This document shows positions 18,171-27,821 of a stretch of DNA of 64,000 nucleotides, in pieces; position 1 is the first letter of the stretch; every line of letters begins with the position of its first letter. The notes beneath the pieces were generated by a model. It was not told the DNA's origin. It worked only from the letters and a program-made list of their open reading frames with translations, and did not search any database. Source of the DNA: JBIQJD01 sp044507695 (GTDB lineage: Bacteria; Bacteroidota; Ignavibacteria; Ignavibacteriales; Ignavibacteriaceae); contig JBIQJD010000006.1 of assembly GCA_044507695.1 (NCBI GenBank), forward strand, positions 124,001-188,000, given 5' to 3'. The position numbers were made by a program, and so were the translations under genes.

Positions 18171-19160
18171 ATGGATGAAAATAAAAAATCTGATCAAAAC
18201 GAGAACCATGAAGAAAATACTGATCAGCATCAGATAGAAACAGAGGATAATCTTAAAAAAACCACTAAGAATTTTTATTCTCCTGTAATCTCACCTATCA
18301 CTGCCGCTTTTATCGGATTGATCGGCGGATTTTTTCTTTATCAGGTTGTGGGTGGATTGCTTACTCTCGTTGTTTTCGGGATGGATTTTGAACACGCTCC
18401 GGTGAACAGCGTAAGATTGATGACCGCTGCCGGGCAAATCCTTTTTATACTTTTGCCCGCGCTGGTTTTATCAAAAGTATTTTTTGAAGATGTTGGTAAG
18501 ATGATCCGCGCTAAAATTCCTGATTTTAAAGAACTTGGTTTGTTTACATTGGGAATAATTGTGCTTACACCACTGCTTCAGAATTATCTTTACATCCAAA
18601 ATCATCTGATCGAACAATGGGCACTTAATTCTGAATTTGTTCAGCAGTTAAAATCTTTTTTTGATTCTCTGAATGAACTTGTAGAAAAATCCTACGGCAA
18701 CTTATTAAATGCCGGGAATGTTATAGAAGGATTTTTTGTAGTGATTGTTATTGCAGTTGTACCCGCAGTTTGTGAAGAAGTAATGTTCAGAGGATTTATC
18801 CAAAAAAGTTTTGAACATAAAATAAAACCTGTTTACGCTGCACTCATTACCTCAGTGTTTTTTGGATTGTATCATTTCAATCCTTACGGACTTCTTCCTT
18901 TAATTACACTTGGATTTTATTTTGGTTTTGCTGCTTACATGAGTAATTCTATTGTAGTGCCGATTGTGCTTCATTTCATTAATAATTTTACTGCAGTGAT
19001 GATGTATTTTATAATTGGGAATGAAGATTTAATCAATTCAGCAGCCACAGAAGATATTGACCTGGTTAACTCACTGATTACATTTGGCATTTTGTTAACT
19101 ATATTTGCCGGTGTAATCGTTATGATCAAACGATATTATTTAAAAGTTAGAAACAATTAG
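18171..19160 (+). CDS. CPBP-family intramembrane glutamic endopeptidase
   Basis: A polytopic membrane protease-like protein (329 residues, about eight membrane helices) of the CPBP/Rce1 family. The three conserved motifs are present: EExxxR in VCEEVMFRGFIQ (about residue 203), FxxxH in FFGLYHFNPYG, and HxxxN in VLHFINNFTAVM. The N-terminal 35 residues are polar and acidic. Family members include CAAX proteases and bacteriocin-immunity proteins; the substrate here is unknown. It leads a set with the zinc-ribbon gene (8 bases on, with GGAGG before its start) and cdsA. Confidence 0.9.
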   Translation: MDENKKSDQNENHEENTDQHQIETEDNLKKTTKNFYSPVISPITAAFIGLIGGFFLYQVVGGLLTLVVFGMDFEHAPVNSVRLMTAAGQILFILLPALVLSKVFFEDVGKMIRAKIPDFKELGLFTLGIIVLTPLLQNYLYIQNHLIEQWALNSEFVQQLKSFFDSLNELVEKSYGNLLNAGNVIEGFFVVIVIAVVPAVCEEVMFRGFIQKSFEHKIKPVYAALITSVFFGLYHFNPYGLLPLITLGFYFGFAAYMSNSIVVPIVLHFINNFTAVMMYFIIGNEDLINSAATEDIDLVNSLITFGILLTIFAGVIVMIKRYYLKVRNN

Positions 19161-19168
19161 GAGGTATC

Positions 19169-19507
19169 ATGCCTGTATGTCCAAATTGCGGATACGAATA
19201 TGTTGAAGGTGTAAAAGTTTGTCCGGATTGCGGAATAAACCTTGTTAATGAAGTTGTAGAATATAATGAAGATGATTGGGAAGTTGTTTATACTTCTAAC
19301 CAAACGTATGAGATAGATATGCTGAAAGATAATCTTGATGGAGCAGGAATTGCCTCAACAATTTTAGACCAGAAGGATAGGAATTTTCCCGCACCGGGAG
19401 ATTTTTCTGTTGTAAAACTTCTTGTAAAAAAAGAAGATGTTGAAGCAGCAAAGGAATTCATTGAAAGATATCAGCAGGAAAAAAATACAGGAGATGAAGA
19501 GCAATAA
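19169..19507 (+). CDS. Zinc-ribbon plus DUF2007-like protein
   Basis: A 112-residue soluble protein. An N-terminal rubredoxin-like zinc ribbon (CPNCGYEYVEGVKVCPDCG, two CxxC knuckles in residues 4-23) is followed by a domain like DUF2007 (WEVVYTSNQTYEIDMLKDNLDGAGIASTILDQ...VKLLVKKEDVEAAKEFIE), a small alpha/beta fold of signal-transduction (PII-like) type. GGAGG precedes its ATG, and its stop overlaps the cdsA start. Function unknown; it may bind a ligand or protein at the membrane given its neighbours. Confidence 0.85.
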   Translation: MPVCPNCGYEYVEGVKVCPDCGINLVNEVVEYNEDDWEVVYTSNQTYEIDMLKDNLDGAGIASTILDQKDRNFPAPGDFSVVKLLVKKEDVEAAKEFIERYQQEKNTGDEEQ

Positions 19508-20331
19508 TGGCTTTAAGCAATAATGCTCAACGTGTAATTGTATCCCTGGTTACTATTCCATTAATATTAGCTGCATGCTATTTCGGCGGCTGGTTCTTTT
19601 TCTTTTTTGTACTTGCTGTTGCTTTAATATCCTGTGTTGAGCTTTATCTTCTTGCACTTAAAAAAGGAATGAATGCAAATCTTACAATTGGATTACTTGC
19701 AGTGGTTTATCTTCTTTATGCACGATTCAATTACATTTTTGATTTGTATTCCTTTCTAATTATCCTAATGCTTTTACTTGGATTAGTTGAACTGTTCAGG
19801 AAAGATGGCTCAGCCATCTACAATATTGGCGCAACATTACTCGGTATTTTTTATTTAGGAATTTTTTCAAGTTCTTTGATAGGAATTAGAGAATTTTATC
19901 CGCGGATAGATGATATTTACAGACAGGGCGGATTATTAATAATCACAATATTTGCTGCAATATGGATTTGTGATTCCGCTGCATATTATATCGGAACTGC
20001 ATTCGGCAAGCATAAATTGTTTCCCCGTGTAAGCCCTAAAAAAAGCTGGGAAGGCGCCATTGCAGGGTTTGTATTTGCAATCATAACTTTTATTGCTGCT
20101 CATTATATTATTTTACAGTTCATAAGTTTAAAGAATGCAATAGTGATGGGCATTATCATTGGAATTTTCGGACAGGTTGGTGATCTTGTGGAATCTTTAA
20201 TAAAACGTGATGCCGGAGTGAAAGATTCTTCAAACATAATTCCGGGACACGGCGGAATATTTGACAGATTTGATTCAATTCTTTTTACAGCGCCAATGAT
20301 ATTGTTATATCTAAATTACATGAGCCGTTAA
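19507..20331 (+). CDS. cdsA: Phosphatidate cytidylyltransferase
   Basis: Integral inner-membrane enzyme making CDP-diacylglycerol from phosphatidate and CTP, the entry to all phospholipids. The 274 residues form about eight membrane helices; the CdsA signature is intact near the C terminus (SPKKSWEGAIAGF, then GQVGDLVESLIKRDAGVKDSSNIIPGHGGIFDRFDS, including the metal-binding acidic residues). ATG overlaps the preceding TAA (TAATG), implying translational coupling to the zinc-ribbon gene. Confidence 0.96.
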   Translation: MALSNNAQRVIVSLVTIPLILAACYFGGWFFFFFVLAVALISCVELYLLALKKGMNANLTIGLLAVVYLLYARFNYIFDLYSFLIILMLLLGLVELFRKDGSAIYNIGATLLGIFYLGIFSSSLIGIREFYPRIDDIYRQGGLLIITIFAAIWICDSAAYYIGTAFGKHKLFPRVSPKKSWEGAIAGFVFAIITFIAAHYIILQFISLKNAIVMGIIIGIFGQVGDLVESLIKRDAGVKDSSNIIPGHGGIFDRFDSILFTAPMILLYLNYMSR

Positions 20332-20381
20332 TCATCTATACTTCCTTAATTTTTATCCCTTAAAATTGAATTATAACAGAT

Positions 20382-21674
20382 TTGAAAATCAAAAATAAAG
20401 TTAGCGTAATAACATTAGGCTGTTCAAAAAATACAGTTGATTCAGAAAGATTAATGAATCAACTTAGATTAAACGAATGCAAACTTGTTGATGATCCGAA
20501 CAGTGCAGATACCGTAATAATTAATACATGCGGATTTATTGAAGCAGCTAAACAGGAATCGGTTGATACAATCCTTAAAGCTGTTTCTTTAAAGCAGGAA
20601 GGTAAACTTCAAAAAGTAATTGTTGCCGGCTGCCTTTCTGCCCGCTACAAAAATGAACTTGAAAAAGAAATTCCCGAAGTAGATATTTATTTTGGAACTG
20701 AAAATTATGAAGGCATCTTAAAAGAACTCGGCGGTGAATTAAAATATGAGCTTCTGGGTGAAAGGCTGCTTACAACTCCTTCACATACAGCATATTTAAA
20801 AATTTCTGAAGGATGTGATCATCCATGTTCATTTTGTGCAATTCCATTGATGCGTGGAAAACATAAATCAAAACCAAGGGAAGAACTGATTAGAGAAGCC
20901 GAATTTTTAGCTGGAAATAATACAAAGGAACTTGTTATTATTGCACAGGATACCACTGATTACGGAATTGATCTATACGGAAAAAGAATTATCGGGGATC
21001 TGCTGAATAATTTAAGTGAGATAAATGGAATTGAATGGATAAGGCTGATGTATGCGTATCCTTCACGTTTTCCGGATGAATTGATTAATGTGATTGCAGA
21101 GAATCCCAAAATTTGTAATTATGTTGATATTCCTCTTCAGCATATTTCTGATGATGTTTTGAAATCAATGAGACGCGGTGTAACTGCAAAAAGAACAAGG
21201 GAACTTTTAAGCCGGCTCCGTGATAGAATTCCAGAAATAACTTTGAGAACAACATTTATTACCGGTTATCCAAATGAAACAGAAAAAGATTTTAATGAAC
21301 TTTGTGATTTTATACGCGATGTACGATTTGACAGGCTGGGAGTGTTTACATTTTCTGTGGAAGAAAATACAGCAAGTTATATTTTGGGAGATCCAATTTC
21401 ACAAAAGGTGAAAGAGGAAAGAAAAAATATTATAATGGAAATACAAAAAAATATTTCACATGAGATGAACAGGCAATTTATCGGCAAAAAACTTAAAGTT
21501 CTTGTTGAAGATACTGAAGGTGAATTTTATATCGGCAGATCTTACAGAGATGCACCTGAAGTTGATGGTGAAATTTTGATTCCGTTTAAAGGTAACGACC
21601 TTCTTACCGGTAATTTTTATAACATAGAGATTTATGATTGTGATGAATACGATCTCTATGGCAACCCGGCTTGA
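20382..21674 (+). CDS. rimO: Ribosomal protein uS12 methylthiotransferase
   Basis: Radical-SAM enzyme that methylthiolates the conserved Asp of ribosomal protein uS12. The 430 residues show the UPF0004 domain with ITLGCSKNTVDSE, NTCGFIEAAKQES and AGCLSARY cysteines; the radical-SAM CxxxCxxC in EGCDHPCSFCAIPLMRGKHKS; and a C-terminal TRAM domain (LVEDTEGEFYIGRSYRDAPEVDGEI). NTCGFI and IPLMRGKHKSK are RimO rather than MiaB hallmarks. The start is a TTG; no ATG fits the family N terminus. Confidence 0.96.
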   Translation: MKIKNKVSVITLGCSKNTVDSERLMNQLRLNECKLVDDPNSADTVIINTCGFIEAAKQESVDTILKAVSLKQEGKLQKVIVAGCLSARYKNELEKEIPEVDIYFGTENYEGILKELGGELKYELLGERLLTTPSHTAYLKISEGCDHPCSFCAIPLMRGKHKSKPREELIREAEFLAGNNTKELVIIAQDTTDYGIDLYGKRIIGDLLNNLSEINGIEWIRLMYAYPSRFPDELINVIAENPKICNYVDIPLQHISDDVLKSMRRGVTAKRTRELLSRLRDRIPEITLRTTFITGYPNETEKDFNELCDFIRDVRFDRLGVFTFSVEENTASYILGDPISQKVKEERKNIIMEIQKNISHEMNRQFIGKKLKVLVEDTEGEFYIGRSYRDAPEVDGEILIPFKGNDLLTGNFYNIEIYDCDEYDLYGNPA

Positions 21675-21691
21675 AAAATGCGGAGGCATTA

Positions 21692-22993
21692 ATGAAAAGA
21701 ATAAATATTAAATTTTTTCAGTTGCTGATTGTATTTTTTGCTGTGCTGTTTTTTAGCACACAGTTAAATGCACAGATTGAAACTGAAGGAAAGCGGAATC
21801 GGGTTCCTGTTAAAGCCAAATTTTACCAGGATTTTTTGAATTTTAATTCCGGCAATCCGGATGAAACACGCGTTGATGTTTTTATCCAGGTTCCTTACAC
21901 AGAAATTCTTTTCATTAAATCTGATGCCGGTTTTAGCGCAAGCTACACAGTTACACTTTCTGTTTTTGATGAATCAAAAGAAAAAATAATTGTGGAAAAA
22001 ATATGGACAGAAAAAGTTGATGCAATAGATTTTGATCAGACAATCTCAAAAAATAATTATAACCTTAGCCTCCGTAATTTTTATTTAAAACCCGGTAAAT
22101 ATTTTATCCGCAGTTCTGTTGAGGATAAAGAATCTAAAAAAACATACGCATCAGAAAATATTTTTGTAGTGCGGGATTTACGCACAAAGCCGTCAATCAG
22201 TGATATAATGCTTATCTCAAAACAAACATCCACAGAAAAAACAAACAAGATACTTCCAAACATTTCACGAAATATTGCTTCGTTAAGAGATGGCATTCCG
22301 CTCTTTTTTGAAATTTATTCTGATAGTGCGCGTTCAGTAAAAATTAATTATAGAATACTTGATCAGGAACAAAAAGAAGTTTTCAGAAAAGATACAGTTC
22401 AATATCTTGATACAGGCAAAACGCAAATCTTTCATACAATTAGCGGATTGGAACTTGGATTAGGAACATACCTTATAAATGTTTATCTGGATAATGATGA
22501 ACTAAATCCTGCTTCATCTGTTTCAAAACATTTTGTTTCAAGATGGATTGGTGTTCCTTCAGTTATTAATGATCTTGATAAAGCAATTGATCAGCTTATC
22601 TACATTGCAAGTGGTGATGAGATAAGTAAAATAAAAGATGCTGAAACTCAGGTTGATAAAGTAAAAGAGTACATGGAATTCTGGAAAAAGAAAGACCCAA
22701 CTCCTGGGACAGAAGAGAATGAAATTTTTGATGAATACTACAGAAGAATAGCTTACGCAAATGAAAGTTTCTCTCATTATATAGATGGCTGGCGGACAGA
22801 CAGGGGAATGGTGTTTATTATCCTTGGTGCTCCAAATAATGTTGATCGTCATCCTTTTGATTATGATTCAAAGCCTTATGAAGTTTGGGAATACTATGAA
22901 TTAAATAAGGAATTTGTATTTGTTGATGAAACAGGGTTTGGTGATTACAGGTTGATTACCCCGCTCTATGGTGATTTTTACAGGTTCAGGTAA
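21692..22993 (+). CDS. GWxTD-domain exported protein
   Basis: A 433-residue protein with a signal peptide (MKRINIKFFQLLIVFFAVLFFSTQLNAQ). The long middle is beta-rich. The C-terminal GWxTD domain is clear: GWRTDRGMVFIILGAPNNVDRHPF, with KPYEVWEYYELNKEFVFVDETGFGDYRL after it. This domain occurs mainly in Bacteroidota/Chlorobi, Acidobacteria and related phyla and has no assigned function. The ATG at 21692 has GGAGG upstream and overlaps no gene; an in-frame TTG at 21671 overlaps rimO. A hairpin terminator follows. Confidence 0.88.
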   Translation: MKRINIKFFQLLIVFFAVLFFSTQLNAQIETEGKRNRVPVKAKFYQDFLNFNSGNPDETRVDVFIQVPYTEILFIKSDAGFSASYTVTLSVFDESKEKIIVEKIWTEKVDAIDFDQTISKNNYNLSLRNFYLKPGKYFIRSSVEDKESKKTYASENIFVVRDLRTKPSISDIMLISKQTSTEKTNKILPNISRNIASLRDGIPLFFEIYSDSARSVKINYRILDQEQKEVFRKDTVQYLDTGKTQIFHTISGLELGLGTYLINVYLDNDELNPASSVSKHFVSRWIGVPSVINDLDKAIDQLIYIASGDEISKIKDAETQVDKVKEYMEFWKKKDPTPGTEENEIFDEYYRRIAYANESFSHYIDGWRTDRGMVFIILGAPNNVDRHPFDYDSKPYEVWEYYELNKEFVFVDETGFGDYRLITPLYGDFYRFR

Positions 22994-23031
22994 ATTATCT
23001 TTTTCTGTTTTCTAAAATACATTACATTAAC

Positions 23032-23076
23032 AGCCTGCATGATGATTCTATAATCTCAGCAGGCTTAATTTTTTTA
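23032..23076 (+). terminator. Intrinsic terminator after GWxTD gene
   Basis: Arms AGCCTGC (23032-23038) and GCAGGCT (23059-23065) with a secondary GATT/AATC pairing inside the loop, followed by TAATTTTTTT. It separates the rimO/GWxTD unit from the PfkB gene. Confidence 0.75.
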
Positions 23077-23095
23077 AAATTATATTGAAATACTT

Positions 23096-24061
23096 ATGAT
23101 CTTAACTGTCACTCTTAATCCGCTTCTTGAAAGAAGGTTAACTTTTCAAAAAATTATTCGTGGGAATGAAAATAGAAACGGTACACTTGAATTAAGAGCC
23201 GGCGGAAAAGGAATAAACGTGAGCAGGCAGCTTAACCAATTTAAGGTTGATAATCTTGCTCTCACTTTTATCGGCGGAAATACAGGAAGATCTTTAAATG
23301 AAATTCTGCACGCTGAAAATATTAAACTGTTGACTGTGCGTTCAAAGAATGAAACACGTAATGCTTATGTAATTTTTGATTCTTCTAAGGATGAATTAAC
23401 TACTTATTTTGAACCTTCACCGGAAATTTCTGAATCAGAAGCAGATGATTTTTTATCAAAGCTGGAGAAGACAATCAATAATTGTGAAATGATTGTACTT
23501 TCCGGAAGTTTACCGGGAAAAACCTCCAATCATATTTTTCCTGCTGCAATTGAAATTGCAAATAAGCTTGATAAAATTTCTGTGTGTGATACGTACGGAG
23601 AACATTTGCAGGATTGTATTAACGCCGGCCCAACCATTCTGCACAATAATATCGATGAGATAAGAACATCCTTAGGCGTTAATCTTACAGATGAGAAAGT
23701 AACAACTGAATTTTTGAATTCCCTTTATTTAAAGAAAATTAAACAGGTATATCTAACCAACGGTAAACATCAATTTTACTGTTCAAATTTTGATTATCAT
23801 TTTAAAGTAATCATTCCTGAAATTGAATTTAAGGATGCTGTAGGAAGCGGAGATGCGTTTGTTGCAGGAGTTGTTTATTCATGGCAGAAAGATTTTACGT
23901 TTGAAGAAACCGTTACTTTTGCTTCTGCCTGCGGTATGGCAAATGCTGCTTCCTATGATACATGTAAAGTTCAGTTGGATGAAATAAATAATTTCCGCAG
24001 TGAAATTCATCTCAGTCCAGTCGGCAAAAAAATGAAATTGATCGATGTCAGTCCGCATTAA
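23096..24061 (+). CDS. PfkB-family sugar kinase (1-phosphofructokinase/tagatose-6-P kinase type)
   Basis: ATP-dependent kinase of 321 residues. The start MILTVTLNPLLERRLTF matches the TLNPAxD opening of FruK/LacC-type kinases, but the usual Asp of that motif is replaced (NPLLER). The first PfkB signature is present as LRAGGKGINVSRQLNQF and the second as FKDAVGSGDAFVAGVVYSW, with the catalytic Asp in GSGDAF. The substrate is presumably a phosphorylated hexose, but the altered NPxxD motif makes the specificity uncertain. Its last 17 bases overlap the downstream BamA-like gene. Confidence 0.85.
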   Translation: MILTVTLNPLLERRLTFQKIIRGNENRNGTLELRAGGKGINVSRQLNQFKVDNLALTFIGGNTGRSLNEILHAENIKLLTVRSKNETRNAYVIFDSSKDELTTYFEPSPEISESEADDFLSKLEKTINNCEMIVLSGSLPGKTSNHIFPAAIEIANKLDKISVCDTYGEHLQDCINAGPTILHNNIDEIRTSLGVNLTDEKVTTEFLNSLYLKKIKQVYLTNGKHQFYCSNFDYHFKVIIPEIEFKDAVGSGDAFVAGVVYSWQKDFTFEETVTFASACGMANAASYDTCKVQLDEINNFRSEIHLSPVGKKMKLIDVSPH

Positions 24062-25808
24062 ATTAATTACTTTAATTCTGATTTTAGTCAATATTCCTTC
24101 TGCTGCTCAGGTAATTTCTGATATTTATTTTTCCGGCAATAAAAACTTCAGCAGAAGCCAGCTTGTTGAGTGGAGCGGATTTTCCGGTGCAAATTATTTT
24201 CCAACAATTGTTGATTCAATAAAATCAAGAATATCCGGCCAATTGAATGCGAGAGGTTATCTCCATTCAAATATCTCTGTAAGCAATTTTAATTTTAATA
24301 ATGATTCATCACGGGTTGAATTATTTTTTATTATTAATGAAGGAGAACCTTCGTACATCAGGCTTGTTAAGGTAGAAGAGGCTGATTCAATTCTTACTGA
24401 GAATATTCTGCATTTATTCTCTTACCTGGAAGGGAAGATATTTAATAAATTTTTGATTGAGCAGACAATAAACGAGGCATTGAATTATCTGGAAAATAAT
24501 GCATATCCTTTTGCAAGAATGATCATTCCATCAATTTACTTTTATTATGATTCACTTGATGAAAATTATTATGCTGATATAACCTTCCAGCTTAATCCTG
24601 AAGTAAAAAGTACAATTGATAGAATTGAAATTGAAGGGAATACATCAACAAAGGATTATGTAATAATACGTGAGCTTCGTTTAAACGCTTCTGAAAAATA
24701 TTCCCAGCAGCAAATAAATGAACTGCCTGAACGGCTGAACAGGTTAAGATTTTTTGAGCCGGCTTCTGTTCCGGAATTTTATATCAACTCTGCAAATGAA
24801 GGTGTGCTTCTTATAAAAGTTAAAGAAAAACAAACCAATAATTTTGATGGAATCGTCGGTTACATTCCTGCACGGAATGAAAATGAAAAAGGTTATCTCA
24901 CCGGCCTGGTGAATGTTAGTCTGCGCAATTTGTTTGGAACCGGCAGAGCGGCAGCAATCCGCTGGCAGCAGTTTGATCGTAATTCACAGGAGCTTGAGTT
25001 AAGATATCTTGAACCATGGATGTTCGATTATCCGTTTAATATCAGTGGTGGTTTATTCCAGCGGAAGCAGGATACAATATATGTTCAGCGTAACCTCGAA
25101 GCATCACTTGAGTATCTTGCTTCAGGTAGTATATCTGCGGGAGTTTCTGTTTCAACTGAATCTGTTATCCCTGTTGACAGAGGCGATAACATGTTTACTG
25201 TTTATAATTCTTCTTCGTTTACAACGGGATTAAATTTAAAGATAGATACAAGGGATGATCCATACGCACCATTGGGCGGTGTATATTTTATTAATTCATA
25301 TTCATTCAGCAGAAAAAAAATTTATGGTCCTGCGGAATTTATTCTTCCGGAAACAGAAACAAATATCAATCTTCAGCGGATAACTCTCGATATTGAAATC
25401 TTTTATGAATTATTTCAACGGCAGGTTGTATCGCTTGGATTGCACGGGCGAGAACTGCGTGGAAGTTTTTTGGAAGTAAGTGATCTTTACAGATTGGGAG
25501 GAACAAATACTTTAAGAGGATACAGGGAAGACCAATTTTTAGGAGCGCGCACTTTCTGGTCAAATCTTGAGTATCGTTTTTTATTATCTCGCAGGACTTA
25601 TGCATTTGTATTTTTTGATACCGGTTATTTTTTACGCCCGGCCGATGAAGAAAGAAAAATCTTAAAGCAGGAAGACTTTAAATCAGGCTACGGCTTAGGC
25701 TTAAATCTTGAATCCGGTCTCGGCGTACTTGGTGTTAGTTTTGCTCTCGCTGAAGGTGATTCATTCTCGGAAGGTAAAATTCATTTCGGATTGATAAATG
25801 AATTTTAA
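24045..25808 (+). CDS. BamA/TamA-like outer-membrane protein with POTRA domains
   Basis: A 587-residue Omp85-superfamily protein. Signal peptide MSVRIKLITLILILVNIPSAAQ; POTRA-type repeats at residues about 22-95 (ISDIYFSGNKNFSRSQL) and about 180-260 (STIDRIEIEGNTSTKDYVIIRELRL...PERLNRLRFF); then a 16-strand-type barrel with FDGIVGYIPARNE, the lid-type motif LGGTNTLRGYREDQF (GxRGY/F) and a C-terminal Phe beta-signal (FGLINEF). It is shorter than BamA (about 750-800) and nearer to TamA-like or sorting-assembly proteins. It overlaps the PfkB gene by 17 bases. Confidence 0.88.
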   Translation: MSVRIKLITLILILVNIPSAAQVISDIYFSGNKNFSRSQLVEWSGFSGANYFPTIVDSIKSRISGQLNARGYLHSNISVSNFNFNNDSSRVELFFIINEGEPSYIRLVKVEEADSILTENILHLFSYLEGKIFNKFLIEQTINEALNYLENNAYPFARMIIPSIYFYYDSLDENYYADITFQLNPEVKSTIDRIEIEGNTSTKDYVIIRELRLNASEKYSQQQINELPERLNRLRFFEPASVPEFYINSANEGVLLIKVKEKQTNNFDGIVGYIPARNENEKGYLTGLVNVSLRNLFGTGRAAAIRWQQFDRNSQELELRYLEPWMFDYPFNISGGLFQRKQDTIYVQRNLEASLEYLASGSISAGVSVSTESVIPVDRGDNMFTVYNSSSFTTGLNLKIDTRDDPYAPLGGVYFINSYSFSRKKIYGPAEFILPETETNINLQRITLDIEIFYELFQRQVVSLGLHGRELRGSFLEVSDLYRLGGTNTLRGYREDQFLGARTFWSNLEYRFLLSRRTYAFVFFDTGYFLRPADEERKILKQEDFKSGYGLGLNLESGLGVLGVSFALAEGDSFSEGKIHFGLINEF

Positions 25809-25928
25809 GCAGGGGTAATACATTAATCAAATGTAAGTTTTTGAAGTATTTATTTCTCGTAATTGATTTAAAGTTTTTATGGTGTTAATATAGTTTCAAA
25901 AATTTTATCCTGATAGCTTTAACCAATT

Positions 25929-26762
25929 ATGCTCATCTTTAATTTCATACTTCTCTGCCGTCCTGTAAATATTTTTATAACAATTCTTTCTGTTATAGTT
26001 GCCATTTTGCTTTCAGATAAAACGGACTTCCCTGCAGCAATTTTTTTCTATGCCGCCATTGCTGCTGCATTTACTGCGGCTGCCGGAAATATCATTAATG
26101 ATTATTTCGATATTGAGATTGATAAAATAAATAAACCAGGCCGTCCGCTTGCAGCAGGATATATTTCAAAAAAATCTGCTTTGATTTTTTATGGATTATT
26201 AAATGCTGCCGCATTATTTGCTGCGATTCAATTAAATTTTGATGTGTTTCTAATTACTGTGTCTACACAGGTACTTCTTTTCTTTTATTCTTACAAATTA
26301 AAAAATATTCCTCTTGCGGGAAATTTAGTTGTGGCTTTGCTAACCGGGTTGGTATTCATCTTTGGCGGTGCCGCTGCCGGAAATGTTTCTAAACTTATCA
26401 TTCCGGCTTTATTTGCATTTCTTATTAATCTTATAAGAGAAATTATAAAAGATGCAGAGGATGTTAAAGGTGATTCAGCAGCTGGATTAAAAACTTTTCC
26501 GATAGTTAATGGAATGACAATAACGAAGGTTTTAATTTTTTTCCTAACACTTATTTTAATTTTATTTACATTTCAACCATTCATTTTTAAAATCTATAAT
26601 ATTGAGTTTTTTATAATCGTAATGGTGCTGGTTAATCCAATACTGGTTTATTTTTTAAAATCACTTTATTATGATCAATCACAAAAAAATTTAAACCATC
26701 TAAGTACCATTTTAAAACTTAATATGTTTTTAGGATTAGCGGCAATCTATGCAGGCTCATGA
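25929..26762 (+). CDS. UbiA-family prenyltransferase
   Basis: An integral membrane prenyltransferase (277 residues, about eight helices). Both Asp-rich motifs are present: NIINDYFDIEIDKINKPGRPLAAG (first) and DAEDVKGDSAAGLKTFPI (second), which bind the Mg-prenyl diphosphate. The sequence pattern is closest to the geranylgeranylglycerol-phosphate geranylgeranyltransferase-like branch rather than UbiA or MenA proper, but the acceptor cannot be decided from sequence. ATGA overlap with rnhB at 26759 implies coupling. Confidence 0.87.
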   Translation: MLIFNFILLCRPVNIFITILSVIVAILLSDKTDFPAAIFFYAAIAAAFTAAAGNIINDYFDIEIDKINKPGRPLAAGYISKKSALIFYGLLNAAALFAAIQLNFDVFLITVSTQVLLFFYSYKLKNIPLAGNLVVALLTGLVFIFGGAAAGNVSKLIIPALFAFLINLIREIIKDAEDVKGDSAAGLKTFPIVNGMTITKVLIFFLTLILILFTFQPFIFKIYNIEFFIIVMVLVNPILVYFLKSLYYDQSQKNLNHLSTILKLNMFLGLAAIYAGS

Positions 26763-27400
26763 AAAGTTTTGATAATTCCTTCTTAAAAGAAAATATAAAA
26801 TTTATTGCCGGTGCTGATGAAGCGGGCAGAGGACCGCTGGCAGGGCCCGTGGTTGCTGCATCTGTAATCTTCCATCCTGATACTTTTATCGAAGGTGTTA
26901 ATGATTCAAAACAATTAACTGAACAAGAAAGAGAAGAATTATTTCCTGAAATCATTAATAAGGCATTGGCATTTGCTGTTTGCTCTGTTTCTCAGGGACA
27001 AATTGACAGGATAAATATTCTTCAGGCTTCATTGCTTGCACTTAAAACTTCTGTACAGAGATTATCTGTTCAGCCGAATTTAATTCTGATTGACGGCAAC
27101 AAGGCTTTTAATTATTCTGTTCCTGCTATACCAATTGTAAAGGGAGATTCAAAATCTTTTGCAATTGCTGCAGCATCAATTATTGCAAAGGTTACACGGG
27201 ACAGAATTATGAAACGGCTTTGCCCGAAATTTCCCAATTATCTTTGGTCAAAGAATAAAGGTTATGCAACAACTGAACACATTCAGGCAATAAAATTATA
27301 CGGCTCAACCTGCATTCACCGGAAAACATTTTTAAGAAAAATTCTTTCCGGTGAAATTGATGTGCAATTTGAATTTGAAATGTCTCCACCGGAAGAATAG
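26759..27400 (+). CDS. rnhB: Ribonuclease HII
   Basis: Cleaves RNA in RNA-DNA hybrids and initiates ribonucleotide excision. 213 residues. Motif 1 AGADEAGRGPLAGPVVAA contains the DEG-type acidic pair; LILIDGNKAF supplies the next Asp, and SIIAKVTRDRIM the following conserved segment with the Asp ligand. The usual length is about 200-215. It shares an ATGA junction with the UbiA-family gene and precedes yraN, a common bacterial order. Confidence 0.96.
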   Translation: MKSFDNSFLKENIKFIAGADEAGRGPLAGPVVAASVIFHPDTFIEGVNDSKQLTEQEREELFPEIINKALAFAVCSVSQGQIDRINILQASLLALKTSVQRLSVQPNLILIDGNKAFNYSVPAIPIVKGDSKSFAIAAASIIAKVTRDRIMKRLCPKFPNYLWSKNKGYATTEHIQAIKLYGSTCIHRKTFLRKILSGEIDVQFEFEMSPPEE

Positions 27401-27446
27401 GGCTTAATTCTTCAGTGGATTTTTCTCTCACATAATTTCTTGAATT

Positions 27447-27821
27447 ATGGAGATAACAAATAAAAGAGAACAGGGGGATGAGGGCGAACAAATAGCAGCT
27501 GAATATCTCGCTTCAATAGGATATGAAATAATTGAACGTAATTACCGGTATGGAAAAACCGGAGAGATAGATATTATTGCCAGAGATCCTGAAAGTGATT
27601 TTACAGTATTTATTGAAGTAAAGATGAGAAAAAATCTGGAATTCGGCGAGCCCGAATATGCAATAACAAAAAAGAAAGCTGCGCAGTTAAAAAAGATGGC
27701 ATATACATATCTTTATGATAAAGAGATTTATGAAGTTGAATGCCGTTTTGATGTAGTTGCAATTTTAAAAATCCATGGAAAACCAATTGAAATAAATCAT
27801 TATATGAATGCATTTGATTAG
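27447..27821 (+). CDS. YraN/UPF0102-family nuclease-like protein
   Basis: A 124-residue protein of the UPF0102 family with a PD-(D/E)xK-type fold. Landmarks: GDEGEQIAAEYLASIGYEIIERNYRYGKTGEIDIIARD (the G-E-I-D Asp) and VFIEVKMRK (E-x-K). A nuclease role is suggested by the fold; the physiological function is not settled. It sits directly after rnhB, as in many genomes, suggesting a nucleic-acid role. Confidence 0.92.
   Translation: MEITNKREQGDEGEQIAAEYLASIGYEIIERNYRYGKTGEIDIIARDPESDFTVFIEVKMRKNLEFGEPEYAITKKKAAQLKKMAYTYLYDKEIYEVECRFDVVAILKIHGKPIEINHYMNAFD

Noticed and set aside
24045..24061. Overlap of PfkB and BamA-like genes as a frameshift or fusion
   Set aside because: The overlap of 17 bases joins two different frames, each with intact ends (a PfkB C terminus and a proper signal peptide); it is an ordinary gene overlap.
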